DNA from: Branchipolynoe longqiensis | Lineage: Eukaryota > Annelida > Polychaeta > Phyllodocida > Polynoidae | DNA length: 64,000 nucleotides | Direction: 5' to 3' | NCBI GenBank assembly: GCA_030323885.1 | Contig: CM059200.1 | Span: 1,821,299-1,885,298, forward strand | Shown here: in pieces, positions 42,450 to 52,931 of the stretch | How the letters are laid out: every line of letters begins with the position of its first letter | Position numbering within the stretch: the first letter of the stretch is position 1 | The notes under the pieces: model-generated | Seen by the model: only the letters and a program-made list of their open reading frames with translations | What the model was told of the DNA's origin: nothing | Database searches by the model: none | Position numbers and translations under genes: made by a program

Positions 42450-43120
42450 GGCCTGGTTACATACATTTTAGTGGAGGTAGTTGAACGTAGTGGAGGCTAA
42501 CATAGTTGAACATAGTTGAATGTAGTTGAAAGTAGTTGAACGTAGTGAACGTAGTTGAACATAGTTGAACGTAGTTGAACGTAGTTGAACGTAGTTGGAT
42601 GTAGTTGGAAGTAGTTGGACATAGTTGAACGTAGTTGGACATAGTTAAACGTAGTTGAACATAGTTGGATGTAGTTAATCATAGTTGACCATAGTGGATG
42701 CTAATGTACATTGAACATAGTTGAACGTAGTTGAACGTAGTTGAACGTAGTTGAACATAGTTGAACGTAGTTGAACACAGGCACGCATAGTTGAATGTAG
42801 TTGAACATAATTGAATGTAGTTTAACGTAGTTGAACATAGTTGAATGTAGTTGAACATAGTTGAACGTAGTCGAACGTAGTCGAACGTAGTTGAACGTAG
42901 TTGAACGTAGTTGAACGTAGTTGAACGTAGTTGAACGTAGTTGAACGTAGTTGAACATACCAGCATCCATGCTGTAAGGTATTTATCCGTACCAAAACCT
43001 GCCATACCTAAACGTTTTGTCACTCTAGTTTAATGTGCTTACACCATGGTAGGCCCATGTGAATCTATCCTACCTTCAACAACGTTCAACTACGTTCACT
43101 AACGTGTATGTGACCAGGAC
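42450..43120. mobile_element. TIR element whose interior is a 10-bp tandem array
   Basis: The left end GGCCTGGTTACATACA...TTAGTG and the inverse of the right end GTCCTGGTCACATACACG agree for about 40 bp, including GTAGTTGAACGTAGT. Inside, about 45 copies of GTAGTTGAAC fill 42475-42958, with a short break near 42670-42720. Right of the array are unique bases and an inverted set of the decamer (43074-43105). The minus-strand Tyr/Thr-rich frames come from the decamer. No transposase. Confidence 0.82.
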
Positions 43121-43237
43121 TTCAACATTTATTGCAGATTCATGCTCCTGTACTATTGCTGTTAAATTATGTTATGCTTGAAAATGTGTAAACAAAATCT
43201 CTACGCTATCCAGTATTTCGATTTGCACACCAAAATT

Positions 43238-43284
43238 AATTTTGATTTTAGGAGATATTATAAATATCTCCTAAAATCAAAATT
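43238..43284. repeat. Perfect 22-bp palindrome
   Basis: AATTTTGATTTTAGGAGATA-TT at 43238-43259 is an exact inverse of 43263-43284 around ATA. The left arm belongs to diffuse repeat E (compare 60375-60430), so the right arm may be a foldback copy of it. Confidence 0.9.
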
Positions 43285-43583
43285 ACCTCAAATTAAAGTA
43301 AAAGTAAATCCTAGCGCTCAACGTTATTGAAATAAACATGGCAGAAATTCAAAACCATCAGATTATGCAACTTTAACATGTCCGTCACCATGGTAACTGT
43401 TCCTTCAGCGTTTTCTAAACAGACAGTGCATAGTGATCAGTCACTTGGGTCTAGTTAGGTCACAGCTATAAACATCAATGTCACACAGTATCACGTGACC
43501 TTGTCAAGGATGCCGGCGACTCCAAATAAGGAGTTGTGGGCTGCCCCGGGTTTAAGCACAAAGTGTTAGGTTAATGAAGCCCT

Positions 43584-43952
43584 GGTTTGTTTGTTGTTGT
43601 TTTATGTCCCAGCAACATTTAAGGTCATCTCAGGATGGGTACTGACTTGTGACAGTGTGAACTCATGGCGACTTTATAGTGCTGCACCACTGGGAGACCA
43701 GGCCACTGGCTACCTGACCCAACATCCCACATCATCATCATCATGCTGTCGGTCGCGATGCGACAAAGACTGCTTTCATTACTTGACTGCCGCTCTCTGC
43801 TGTGAGAGTTGCGTCAATGAGTCGGTCTTAATGTCTCTCAGCTTCAGGTTTCTCCTGACACTGAGCTAATCAGTCAGTGTCCGATCCTATTAATGCTGAG
43901 TGCCAGGCTAGGTTGCTAAACATATCAATTTTATAAGTCATTGGTTTGACTC
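43584..43952 (-). mobile_element. SINE family A split by a LINE 3' fragment
   Basis: Tail and body 43584-43730, then foreign sequence, then the mid-block 43855-43952 ending at TTGGTTTGACTCAG. About 13 bp of SINE sequence (the CTCAGTCACATTAT region) is missing at the junction. Confidence 0.85.
43731..43854 (-). mobile_element. LINE 3' end (same family as 15982-17156) nested in a SINE
   Basis: The reverse complement matches 17030-17156: GAGAAACCTGAAGCTGAGAG, TTAAGACCGACTCAT, CAGTCAAGTAATGAAAGCAG and the (ATG)n end. Where the 17 kb copy has a TGA this one has TTG. Only the last few codons and the 3' end were inserted. Confidence 0.87.
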
Positions 43953-44535
43953 AGATGCAATTTAGTTCATTATTAGCTGAGGTATGTTTAAGGTTTTGTG
44001 GTTTTGATTCAATTAGGCTAATCAATTTACTTATATTTTGTATTCCTCGATGTATTCCCAATATTGGAAGAATTGGACAATCAGATCCAGTGCCAAAACC
44101 ACGATAAGCTGAGATGCACTGCATTCACTGATTCAATTTGACAGTCTGTCAGCTTGACAGTCATTTGACAATTTGTCAGTGTGACAGTCTGTCAGAAACA
44201 CATTTTCTTATGGCTATTATAAAACTGTTTTGACGCATTGAACTGACACACACTGTGACAAAAAAAAACAAAACGAGTTGAAATTCAGTGGGTAGGACAA
44301 TGTGGAAAGTTCAAACATAGGAAAATGATCAATTTAATTGAAGTATTGAGCCACTGATTTCTATAGAAAACGACCCATATTTGCTCTGTTTTCTCGACCA
44401 GACCATTCAGAAGTGTGTATCATCTGACAATGACGTCATCGGCCAATGTGTCTATACACAGTCTAACATTACCTATTTTATCATACCTAATTCAAGTCTA
44501 GTACTTCACTAATATACCATACCTATCTAATATAG
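43953..44535. other. Unassigned, short inverted motifs
   Basis: Several GACAGTCTGTCAG / CTGACA-type motifs cluster at 44155-44195. No gene. Confidence 0.45.
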
Positions 44536-44710
44536 GTTGGCTTGTTGTTGGAGTTGTACGGCCTGGCAACCTCTGAGGTCATATCCGGGCGGCTACCGAC
44601 TTGTGACAGTGCACACTCATGGCGACTTCATACTGCTGCCCCACTAGGAAATCAGGCCACCCGCACCATTACTCGATATCCCACTCAGTCACATTATGCT
44701 GACACTGAGC
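44536..44710 (-). mobile_element. SINE family A, tail and body
   Basis: From TTGGCTTGTTGTTGGAG to ATTATGCTGACACTGAGC. The mid-block and head are lost. Confidence 0.86.
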
Positions 44711-44780
44711 CCTAACAAAGATATCACACCAGGTATATCATATGGATTATATTATACCCATTATGTATTTTTAAACCACA

Positions 44781-45046
44781 TATGTCAATGTCAATGTGAA
44801 TGAGTTAGAGCCAAATGAGTTAGAGCGTCCGTCTCCCGTGTGGTAGATCGTGGGGTCGTGGGTTCGAATCCTGGTCGAGTCAAACCAATGACTTAAAAAT
44901 TGATACTTGTTGCTTCTTAGCCAGGCGCTTGGCATTATTAGGATAGGGCAAGGAGCAGTGGAATGAGGAAGACCAATCGCCTGCGACTGAAATTTCCCCT
45001 GCTTAAACAATTAATCTACCAACAAAAATGTCAGTTATGTCAATGT
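44781..45046 (+). mobile_element. SINE family B, full length with 11-bp target duplication
   Basis: TATGTCAATGT at 44781-44791 and 45036-45046 brackets the element (44792-45035). The head has a good box-B-like GGGTTCGAATCCTGG. After GGCATTATTAGGATAGGGC the sequence diverges from family A into the B tail (GGAGCAGTGGAATGAGGAAG ... AAATTTCCCCTGC). It defines family B boundaries. Confidence 0.88.
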
Positions 45047-45640
45047 TTAGAGACACTTTTCAGTGAGCGATAATTAGGCCTAGTAGAGGACTGTGGATAG
45101 TGGTCGACATTTAGTGACTTTGACTGCGCACTAAATATCAGTCTAGTGTGCACTAATGACCATCTGCATGTTTACTGGCAGCACGCCACATTCTACCCTG
45201 ATCATCCCTCCCCTGGTGGGCATCAAAGGAACCATAGCTTGACTCGTACGGGCCCATCCTATCTGGAAGTCCATTAGGAAACTCCTCGACCCGGGCAAGG
45301 CAGGCGCCTAAAGGCCGGCTTTCGATGGCACTGGCCATGTTGAGTCTGGATTTGGGAGGTTCCCACGGTGCTATAAATACGAAGGTGGGTGAGGGTGGGC
45401 ACATTTCGGGGGCTACTGCTAAAGAGCGATAGTTTTGTTTGATCTCTGCAGGAGAGGGATTCATTCCCTCCCGCACCTGACTCGCTTCGGCAGGTGTCCC
45501 ATTAAGGGTTCGCTCCGGCCAGTGGACCATAATTACCTACAGGTAACTATGGTCCTCACCACAAATACCGCTAATCAAACCGAGCCTAAATTGGCCTCTT
45601 CATAAGGGCTGTGGGCCCAAAGCGCACCTGCCGTGACCTA
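45047..45640. other. GC-richer unassigned region with a TATA-like box
   Basis: Noticeably more GC-rich than its surroundings. It contains GCTATAAATACG at about 45370-45381 and an imperfect 15-bp palindrome (GGACCATAATTACCT, inverse at 45541-45555). A 125-codon minus-strand frame (45153-45530) has no recognised motif. It might be LTR-derived or a host regulatory element, but neither is shown. Confidence 0.35.
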
Positions 45641-47368
45641 CATAACGGTCATCTCAGAATGGGTATTAATAGGTAGTGTAGTAGTCTGCACTGACTTCTC
45701 AGACAAGTACCCAGACTGACAGGTATGTGTGAATAGGGTGATTGCATAAGGGAGCTTAGGTAGCATAATGGTGTGCATGCTAGCTGTTAAATGGCAATAA
45801 GTGTGGATTTGTATTCTGCTCCCATTTTCATCACCCACACGACTGCGCATCAGGTGGCAATACAAGTGGCATAGGAGAGAAGGGGATGTTGGGAGCCAGG
45901 TGGGCGATAATAGAGGTTCAACACTGACAGAACCTTCTCCAAGCAGAGTGTGTGATCAGGTAATGACTGGGTATATGAATAGTTGTAATCTTATGGTATG
46001 CGTGTCGTGTATAAAACTTGACTTCTGGAAATTTCCGACAGTTCCCTGAAAGTTGTTACATACACTTACTATATATGTACCTTATAGTCATGATATGCTG
46101 TTTTCGTCACTTACCGTCATACAGTTTAAATGGTTGTAATTATCCATAACTGAAAGCCCAGACACTATGACACTAACTTAAGACTATATTCAGAGGAATA
46201 CAACTATATCAGTGCATCACATGAGGCAGTGGGTCAACAACATAGAAAAATAGGGATAAAATAGGGATTTTCCCCACAAAATAGGAATTTTGTATAACAT
46301 CAAATGTACTAAAATAGTGTATAGAGGCCATCAAATCAGCAGTCACCTCAAAAAGTAGGAAAACAGAAAACAAACAATTGAAGTTAAAATTGTAATGCAT
46401 GGTATGATCATACTATGCTACATGTTCAACTCTCATTCTATTTGATCTGTAGTCTACCGCATTACGCAGCTTAGTAGGCAACCCCCGATTAGTATGTGTC
46501 CCCTATTTTTCTTGAAATATAAACCTTTCGTGACAAAACTGTTGCAAAAGTGACATTCTCAAACCTTGTTTTCTATTAATCCAGAACAAATAATGTGCAG
46601 CGCAGAGACAAATTATGGCGTTTTTTGGGTGGAAGATGCAACTGGTAAAAAAATAGGGAGAAAATAGGACTTTTAAAACGAAAAAAGGTCTACATAGGGC
46701 AGCGTAAACAAAATAGGGAAAAATAAGATGCTTGACAGCCTGCTATATTACCAACAACAATTGCCCTATGTCAAAGACAGTGTCATAGCTGGCCAGTGGT
46801 GGCGCTATAGTCGAAATATGATACATCACTGTAATATTACGGTGCAGCCACACATATAGATGCTAATGGTAGCATCTTATTTGTTATTTATAGTTGCATT
46901 GTAAATTGGTCGCAATATCTCACTGTGTTTGATTCAGTGGGAACACCATGCTGCCACTTCCACCCACTGTGCTTTTGAGATTCAACTTCCGGTTGATGAA
47001 TGAGTCTACTATCCATGCACCTGGTTGGCCAGCCCTCTTTCACACCTTCCTTCCTGCCATCTCTGGCTCGCGGCTCTCCAATCACTTATCAGCAAGCCAG
47101 CGACAAGGACAAATTCACCACCATACTACTACAATGGATTCCTTTTTTGCCCACCCGCCTTACTGCTACGTGTTAATTTTCTTTAGGGCTGGGACCCGGG
47201 CGCTTCTGCCCGCCTGTAATAAAGTCTTGTTAACTGCACTTTCTTGTCACGTCATTCCTCACCGAATGATTCAACACATAATATGTTACGCATATCCCTA
47301 GTGAACGCGTCTTCTGCTCAGGAAAGTCTCCTCCAGACAGAGTCTGTCTGGGCTGGCGACCATCAAAG
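45641..47368. other. Unassigned stretch
   Basis: No confirmed gene. AAAATAGGGA-type motifs recur at 46250-46290 and 46650-46730. A plus-strand 117-codon frame (46948-47301) contains AATAAAGTC near its end, and nothing marks it as protein-coding. Confidence 0.4.
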
Positions 47369-47612
47369 GCGTGACAGGGGATGGTTGGTTTTGGGAGTTT
47401 TATGTCCTGGCAACATCTAAGGTCATATCAGGATGGTTACCTCTCCACTTGTGATTATGCACACTCATTGTGACTTTATAGTGCTGCCCCACTGGGAGAA
47501 CAGACCACCAGCACGATGACCTGATATCGCACTCAGTCACATTATCCTCACACTGAGCCAGCCAGTGATTGCCCTGTCCTAATAATGCCGTCCATCAAAG
47601 GCTTGATAGGGG
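47369..47612 (-). mobile_element. SINE family A with ~22-bp imperfect target duplication
   Basis: CCATCAAAGGC-TGA-AGGGGATGG occurs at about 47369-47391 and 47590-47612 with two differences. The insert (tail and body, headless) lies between. A second SINE follows the right copy directly. Confidence 0.8.
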
Positions 47613-47978
47613 ATGGTTGGTTGTTAGAGTGTTATCTCTTGGCAACATCTAAGGACTGGTACCGACTTGTGACAAGGCCCACTCACTCATGGTGACATTA
47701 TAGTGCTGCCCCACTGGGAGACCAGGCTGCCAGCACCATTACCTGATCGCCGTGAATATGGCCTGACCTGATATCCCATCAGTCACATTATCCTGAGTCT
47801 GAGCCAACCAGTCCTTGCCCTATCCTAATAATGTCGAGGGCCTGGTTATGAAGCGAAAAGTATACATTTTTTAAGTCATCAATTTGACTCAACCAGAATT
47901 CAAACATATGGGTTCAAATCCCACGATCTACCAAAATGGGAGTCGGACGCTCAACTCATTCGGTAATCCCGTCTGGTC
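47613..47978 (-). mobile_element. SINE family A, near full length, inserted beside the first
   Basis: Tail, body and head in reverse. It carries a small insertion GCCGTGAATATGGCCTGACC in the body (about 47750-47770) and a duplicated GGTTCAAATC / ATTCAAAC near box B. Confidence 0.84.
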
Positions 47979-48410
47979 CTTGACAAGAGGAAAAACCCGA
48001 GCGTGGGAAGGTGAGATGGATGGGATGCGTCATGGCAGTTCTTGTTTGTAGTAGCGTACTTCCCATTGGATTTGTTTTATTTTGATTTGATTGCTGCTTT
48101 ACATCCTGTTATAGGTCGTGTCGTAATGCAAGGCCAGCTCCCCTCGTCATTATTGGATGCAACGTGAAGAGAAGACAGCAAAGATAAATGTACGCTTTGC
48201 CATTTATTTCCTTTTTAGTCCAGTCTCCGTGGTGGCACAGCTCCAAGTGACCCGCCCCTTGACAAGCCACGTCACAGGTGACCTCTCATGGTGAGGGTTG
48301 GCCAATAGCCAGTCACAGACGGGGGATGGGAGGAGCACCCCCTGGCCTGCCGCACAGAGGTCAGCCCCGTCCCTGCCACCCCGTGCGGCGGTGAGGTTCA
48401 TGTATGCAGT
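47979..48410. other. Unassigned stretch
   Basis: A moderately GC-rich patch at 48220-48400 with a 65-codon minus-strand frame of no known family. Confidence 0.4.
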
Positions 48411-48411
48411 A

Positions 48412-48636
48412 CTACAACATCTAAGGTCATATTAATACGGGGTACCGACTTGTGACAGTGTACACTCATGCCAACCTTCATAATGCTGACTCACGGGCAG
48501 ACAATGCTGCGAGCACCATAAACCAATATCTTACTCAGTCACATTATCGTGATACTAAGGAAATCAGAAGATTCCTTGTCTTACTAAAGCCAAGTGCCAG
48601 GCTAGGAAGCCACAAGGATCAATTGTAAGTTATTGT
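48412..48636 (-). mobile_element. SINE family A, diverged
   Basis: Old copy: CATCTAAGGTCATATTAATAC, GTACCGACTTGTGACAGTG and GCCAGGCTAGGAAGCCACAA recognisable. No clear head. Confidence 0.8.
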
Positions 48637-48849
48637 TGGCGTTCACATCACTGATATACCACACTGAACGCCAGCCAGTGTTCTTACTGATAGAGCCATA
48701 TCATTCAGTTGTTAGTAACTGCGGGCTACCAGACATGATGCTCCCACCGTCAGTAACACTGCTTCCTACACAAAACCTACCAATATGAACCAAAATTATT
48801 CTTATCACTACATTGGTTGGTCCTCAGGAAGTCGATTCAATAGCACAAA
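48637..48849. other. Unassigned stretch
   Basis: No gene or matched repeat. Confidence 0.45.
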
Positions 48850-49172
48850 CCAGACCGGATGGCTGAATCATTATGAGCACTGGTTGGCTTCCTGTACGGG
48901 AGATCGTGGGTTCAAATCAAGTCCAAAATAAAACTATTGATTTACCAAATTGATGCTTGGCAGTTGGCATTAATGGGATATGCCAAAGACTTGCATGCTC
49001 AGTCTCAGGATAATATGACTGACTGGGATATCAGACTATGGTGCCGACATCTCAATCTTCCAGTGCAGTGGCACTAGAAAATTGACATGAGAGCACACTG
49101 TCACAAGTCGGTACCCGTTCTGATAGGACGTTAGATGTTGCCAGGATATAAAACTCCAACAATCAATCAAAA
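48850..49172 (+). mobile_element. SINE family A, full length but diverged
   Basis: Head CAGACCGGATGGCTGAATC with GTGGGTTCAAATC, the CAGGATAATATGACTGACTG block and the GATGTTGCCAGGATATAAAAC end with CAATCAATC tail. Confidence 0.86.
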
Positions 49173-49263
49173 TTGCCCCACCGACCTCTTTCCGGTGAAG
49201 TCAATGGTGTCCTGTTTGAGTGCTAATGCACCAGCCCCTTTTTGTGCATTGATTGCTTCCAAA

Positions 49264-49408
49264 AGTCAGGATAATATGACAGGATCGGATATCCCAACAA
49301 GGCAGCACTATAAAGCCACCCTAAGCACACATTCACTGTCACAACCCAGTGCGCATTCCAACATGGTCCTAGATGTTGCTTGCTGGTGAAAACCTCAATC
49401 AATCACTA
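49264..49408 (+). mobile_element. SINE family A, 3' part, diverged
   Basis: GTCAGGATAATATGAC to GTCCTAGATGTTGCTTGC and a CAATCAATC tail; large deletions in the body. Confidence 0.75.
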
Positions 49409-49682
49409 GATTGATCACCCAGTATTTGCAGAGATGTATTTGGGATTGCCAGGGCCTGCGCAGTAGATGAATCATGAGAGATGGTGTTCAACTAGCGCTT
49501 CGCAGTATGAAGTGGACTGAGTTTGATGGAGCGGCTTTCGGGTTTGGCTTTGCAAGTCTATTTTATTTGCTTTCGGGTTATAGCTAATGCTGTACGCAGC
49601 ACCAGTGGATGCGCTGGTGGGGCGAGTGCTGGTTGCTTGCTGTGGTGTCAGCTGTGCTTGGTAAATTTGTGTGTAGAGACGT
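49409..49682. other. Unassigned stretch
   Basis: A 99-codon plus-strand frame (49523-49822) has an ordinary composition at first but then reads into the next SINE. No motif recognised. Confidence 0.35.
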
Positions 49683-50013
49683 TGGTTCGTTGGTGGAGTT
49701 TTAGGTCATGGCAACATCTAAAGTTATATCAGGATGGGTACCGATTTGTGACAGTGCACACTCAGGGCGATTTTATAGTGCTTCCTCCACTAGGAAATCA
49801 GGCTGCCAGCACCGTGACCTAATATTCCACACAGTCACATTATCCTAACACTGAATTAACCAGTCCTTGCCATATCCTATTAATGCCGAGTGCCAGGCCA
49901 GGAAGTGACAAGAATAAATTTCTGAGTCATTGATTTGACTACACCGGGGTTCAAACTCCTGATCTCCCGCATGGAAGGCCTGCGCTCTAGCGATTCGGCC
50001 ACCGTTTCCGGTG
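49683..50013 (-). mobile_element. SINE family A, full length, Gly-like head
   Basis: From the GTTGGTGGAGTTTTAGG tail to GCGATTCGGCCACCG. The head on the minus strand includes CGCAGGCCTTCCATGCGGGA, matching tRNA-Gly(CCC) anticodon-arm style. Confidence 0.9.
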
Positions 50014-50095
50014 TGTGTAGAGAAAAATAGATAATGAGAAAGGACAAAGAGAGCATTGCATATCAAAAATGAAACAGGACCTACAGGGCATCACT

Positions 50096-50397
50096 CTTTG
50101 AAGATTTATACTGCCTATCATGGATAAGTCTGAATAGACTTGTTTTCACCATTAGACAGTTTGGCGATAGAAAGCCCGAGCCTACACTTTTACCGCCCCA
50201 AGGGATTTTTCACCTCCCACACCACATAGACATGGTATGAGAGCAACTGGACTTTGATGATGCTGTAGGTTATACACAGCAGTGGAAATCCAAATTGGCA
50301 GAGGCGGAGGCATGGGGAATCGAACCACTGACCTTCAGATTAGGAGTCCGACCTAGAAAAAAGTCAAACACTCTAACCAGTCTGCCACAGAGAACAC
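50096..50397 (-). mobile_element. SINE family C, full length
   Basis: Reference copy for family C. On the minus strand the head reads GGCAGACTGGTTAGAGTG, then a GACTTTTTTCTAGGTCGGAC stem, then CTCCTAATCTGAAGGTCAG and GGTTCGATTCCCC. The CTCCTAA anticodon loop suggests tRNA-Arg(CCT) ancestry, with an extra hairpin inserted after box A. The body includes CATGTCTATGTGGTGTGGGA, and the tail ends GTCTATTCAGACTTATCCATG. Confidence 0.9.
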
Positions 50398-51110
50398 CAA
50401 AATGACAAAAAGACAAAAAGCCATTGCATACCAACATGAAAAATGACCAAAACGGGTACTATGATTACTCATCACATGGGGAGACTGATTTAATCAAACA
50501 CTTGTATGAATTCAGTATTACTTGTCCAAGTTCACAATAAAATACAGTTTTTATTTACTTTCATATCTCCTCGTAAACAATGTGTACGTAGGAAATATAG
50601 CGCTGTCATATTACTGGTACAAAAAAAGAATGTGTGCATCATGAAATATACAGGACAGCTCCTCTGCTGGTAGAGATGTGGTCGCCTCCCTCTGTGAGGG
50701 GTGGTGAGGGGTGAGGGGTAGGGGGTGGAGGGGAGGTCAATCCCCTGTGCCTTATACATCATACAGTCCACCCCACCACCAACACCACCCACCACCTATG
50801 GCTGTTCGACTTGTCAAAAAAGAAGCCCAGCCCCCCCCCCCCCTCCCTCAGCCTCGCCCTCCCACTCCACCACCCCACCCCCCAGCTACTTCCGCTCGAG
50901 TGCGCCAGCCTGGGCGATAATAGGGAGTGGGCGATAATGAAGGGGTTGGTAATTCAGGCGTTAGCGTTAGCGTGCAGGGTTGGCTTAGTTGTAGGGAAAG
51001 CTTCTGTTGTTTGTGTGTGTGTCTGTCTGTGTGGAAATGGGTAGCAGACAGTTTGGAGGTCTGGAATGAGGGACACAGGACACACAGAACGCAGTTATTC
51101 AGTATGTCCT
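50398..51110. other. Unassigned, with C-rich and G-rich patches
   Basis: A partial tRNA-like CTCCTCTGCTGGTAGAG at about 50659-50675 and pyrimidine-rich DNA at 50825-50885. No gene accepted. Confidence 0.4.
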
Positions 51111-51114
51111 TTCC

Positions 51115-51274
51115 GGGCGGAATGGCCTATTGGGTTGGGCACCCATCTCCTAGGTTTGATACTTGATTGAGTGCGCAGCTTTTGTGGAATAGTATAAGGA
51201 CCGGTTGGTCCCAGTGTCATGATAATATGACTGAGCAAGGTATTGGGTTATAGTGCCTGAGTCATGGTATCCCA
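51115..51274 (+). mobile_element. SINE family A, degenerate
   Basis: GGCGGAATGGCCTATTGGG head and CCAGTGTCATGATAATATGAC body recognisable. It is cut by the next SINE. Confidence 0.65.
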
Positions 51275-51603
51275 CCTGGCGCAGTGACCGAATCGGTAGT
51301 GTGCAGGCATCCCGTGCGGGAGATCGCGAGTTCAAGTCCCGGTCGAGTCAAACCAATGACTTATAAAATTGATACTTGTCACTTTCTAGCTCGTCGCTCA
51401 GCATTAATAGGATAGGGCAAGGACTGGTTATCTCAGTGTTGGGATAATGTCACTGAGTGGGATATCGGGTCATGGTGTTGGCGGCTGGATTTCCCAGTTG
51501 GCTACCACTATAAAGATGCTATCAGTATGAGCACACACTTTCACAAGTCAGTACCCGTCCTGATATAACCTTAAATGCTGTCAGGGCGTACAACTCCAAC
51601 AAG
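51275..51603 (+). mobile_element. SINE family A, full length, clearest Gly-like head
   Basis: Head GGCGCAGTGACCGAATCGG, CATCCCGTGCGGGAGATCGC, GTTCAAGTCCCGGTCGAG. Full body and the GTCAGGGCGTACAACTCC end. The best copy in which to see the tRNA-derived part. Confidence 0.9.
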
Positions 51604-51787
51604 CATGGTATTCCAGTGATGCAGTGCTATAGAATACAATAACATAATACGTTGTCATTGTCTGCGCAAAGGAATTTTCGAGCAGAGGTATGATCTTTAT
51701 TTGGGGGACGTGCTCTCGGTGGTAGATGATTGTAGCAGGATTTGCAATCAGATAGCTGATTCCCAGGGCCGCGATGTGGACTCTCCT

Positions 51788-52036
51788 ACTGTGGACAGTT
51801 TGTCGATAGAAAGCCCGGGCCTACACTTTTACCGACCCAATGGATTTTTAACCTCCCACACCACATAGACATGGTATGAGAGCAACCGGCCTTTGATGAC
51901 GCTGTAAGTTCTACACAGTGGAAATCCAAATTGGCAGAGGTGGGGGGGGGACACCAGGACTCGAACCACCAACCCTCAGATCAGGCATCTGACTTAGAAA
52001 AAAAGTCAGACACTCTAACGACTCCGCCACAGAGAA
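51788..52036 (-). mobile_element. SINE family C, near full length, short tail
   Basis: Body and head complete, with a G-run of 8-9 at about 51944-51952. The tail stops after ACAGTTTGTCGATAG. Confidence 0.88.
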
Positions 52037-52463
52037 TATTCCAGTGATTATATAATAGTGGAACCATCCGCATGATCTGCACACACACTAAACGTCTGCT
52101 CTTATTTAAAAAGGAGCTCAGAGCATTTGGTATAACACAGAAATGAAAAATGTGGCACCTTACTGATACATGTTACCTTTGTTTACACAAGCTAAATGTC
52201 GCCTGCTCTTACTCCTCAAATTGTCATCGATATCAAATTTAAGTATTTCACTGCATTGAGTAATATGTGCTTTTGAAAACCTTAGCAATGTCTGCACAAA
52301 CCAAATGTCGGAAATAAACTGTTATGCTTCACTCCCAATGTTGAACGTATTGTAACAAATGGAGAACAATTTATGAGTAGCGTACACATATTGCGAGGGT
52401 GACGTCAGAGGGTTAGTCATGCGCAAGCGTATGCTCACAGGAAACATAACACACTGACCCTTG
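52037..52463. other. Unassigned stretch
   Basis: AT-rich, no supported gene. Confidence 0.45.
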
Positions 52464-52931
52464 GGGCGTAATTGATTAATCAACTCGGGTCACCTGAGGC
52501 ACTCTTTGGCGCATGCCCACATCCTACAGACTCAGGTCAAATAATTGAATGTGCTTCTCCATGCTCAGGGTGGGAAAAATGGTGGCTTAATCCAAGACCT
52601 TTTTTTTTTTTAATAAACGACATAACTACAGCAATATATGATTTAAAGTATTTTATTATTGCATAGTTTAGTTATATTTCCATTTTATTAATCTGTGTTA
52701 TTACCGAAAAAAACAACATGTAGGACTGGTAGTGGTAGCTATTATGCTGCAGGGTGGTACCAGCACAAATGTGATGTCATCGGTCCTAGCAAACCCCAGC
52801 CAAGAGGTGGGTTACTGGGGTAATTTTGCACACAGCACGTATTTTTGTCAACTCCACTCGCGGTGTTCGATTTGAAATTCTAGCAACTCGGGTGACCCGA
52901 ATCGCCCGGGTCGTGTTAATCGATTACGCCC
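52464..52931. mobile_element. TIR element (GGGCGTAAT termini), non-autonomous
   Basis: The left end GGGCGTAATTGATTAATCAA...TCGGGTCACC and the inverse of the right end GGGCGTAATCGATTAA...TCGGGTCACC match with a small insertion. 468 bp, no transposase. A target duplication is not obvious. Confidence 0.75.

Noticed and set aside
42457..43023. Tyr/Thr-rich minus-strand frames
   Set aside because: Products of the GTAGTTGAAC decamer, whose 30-bp triple is stop-free.
45153..45530. Host protein of 125 residues
   Set aside because: No recognisable domain, and the frame spans a TATA-like box and palindrome on the other strand. Kept only as an unassigned region.
46948..47301. 117-codon plus-strand frame as a gene
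   Set aside because: No domain, no conserved neighbour, and composition typical of random open frames. The AATAAAGTC near its end is more like an old element's polyadenylation signal.
51275..51350. Functional tRNA gene
   Set aside because: The tRNA-like sequence runs into the SINE body with no paired acceptor stem, and the same head recurs on many SINEs. The same reason excludes 62022, 62913 and the family C heads.
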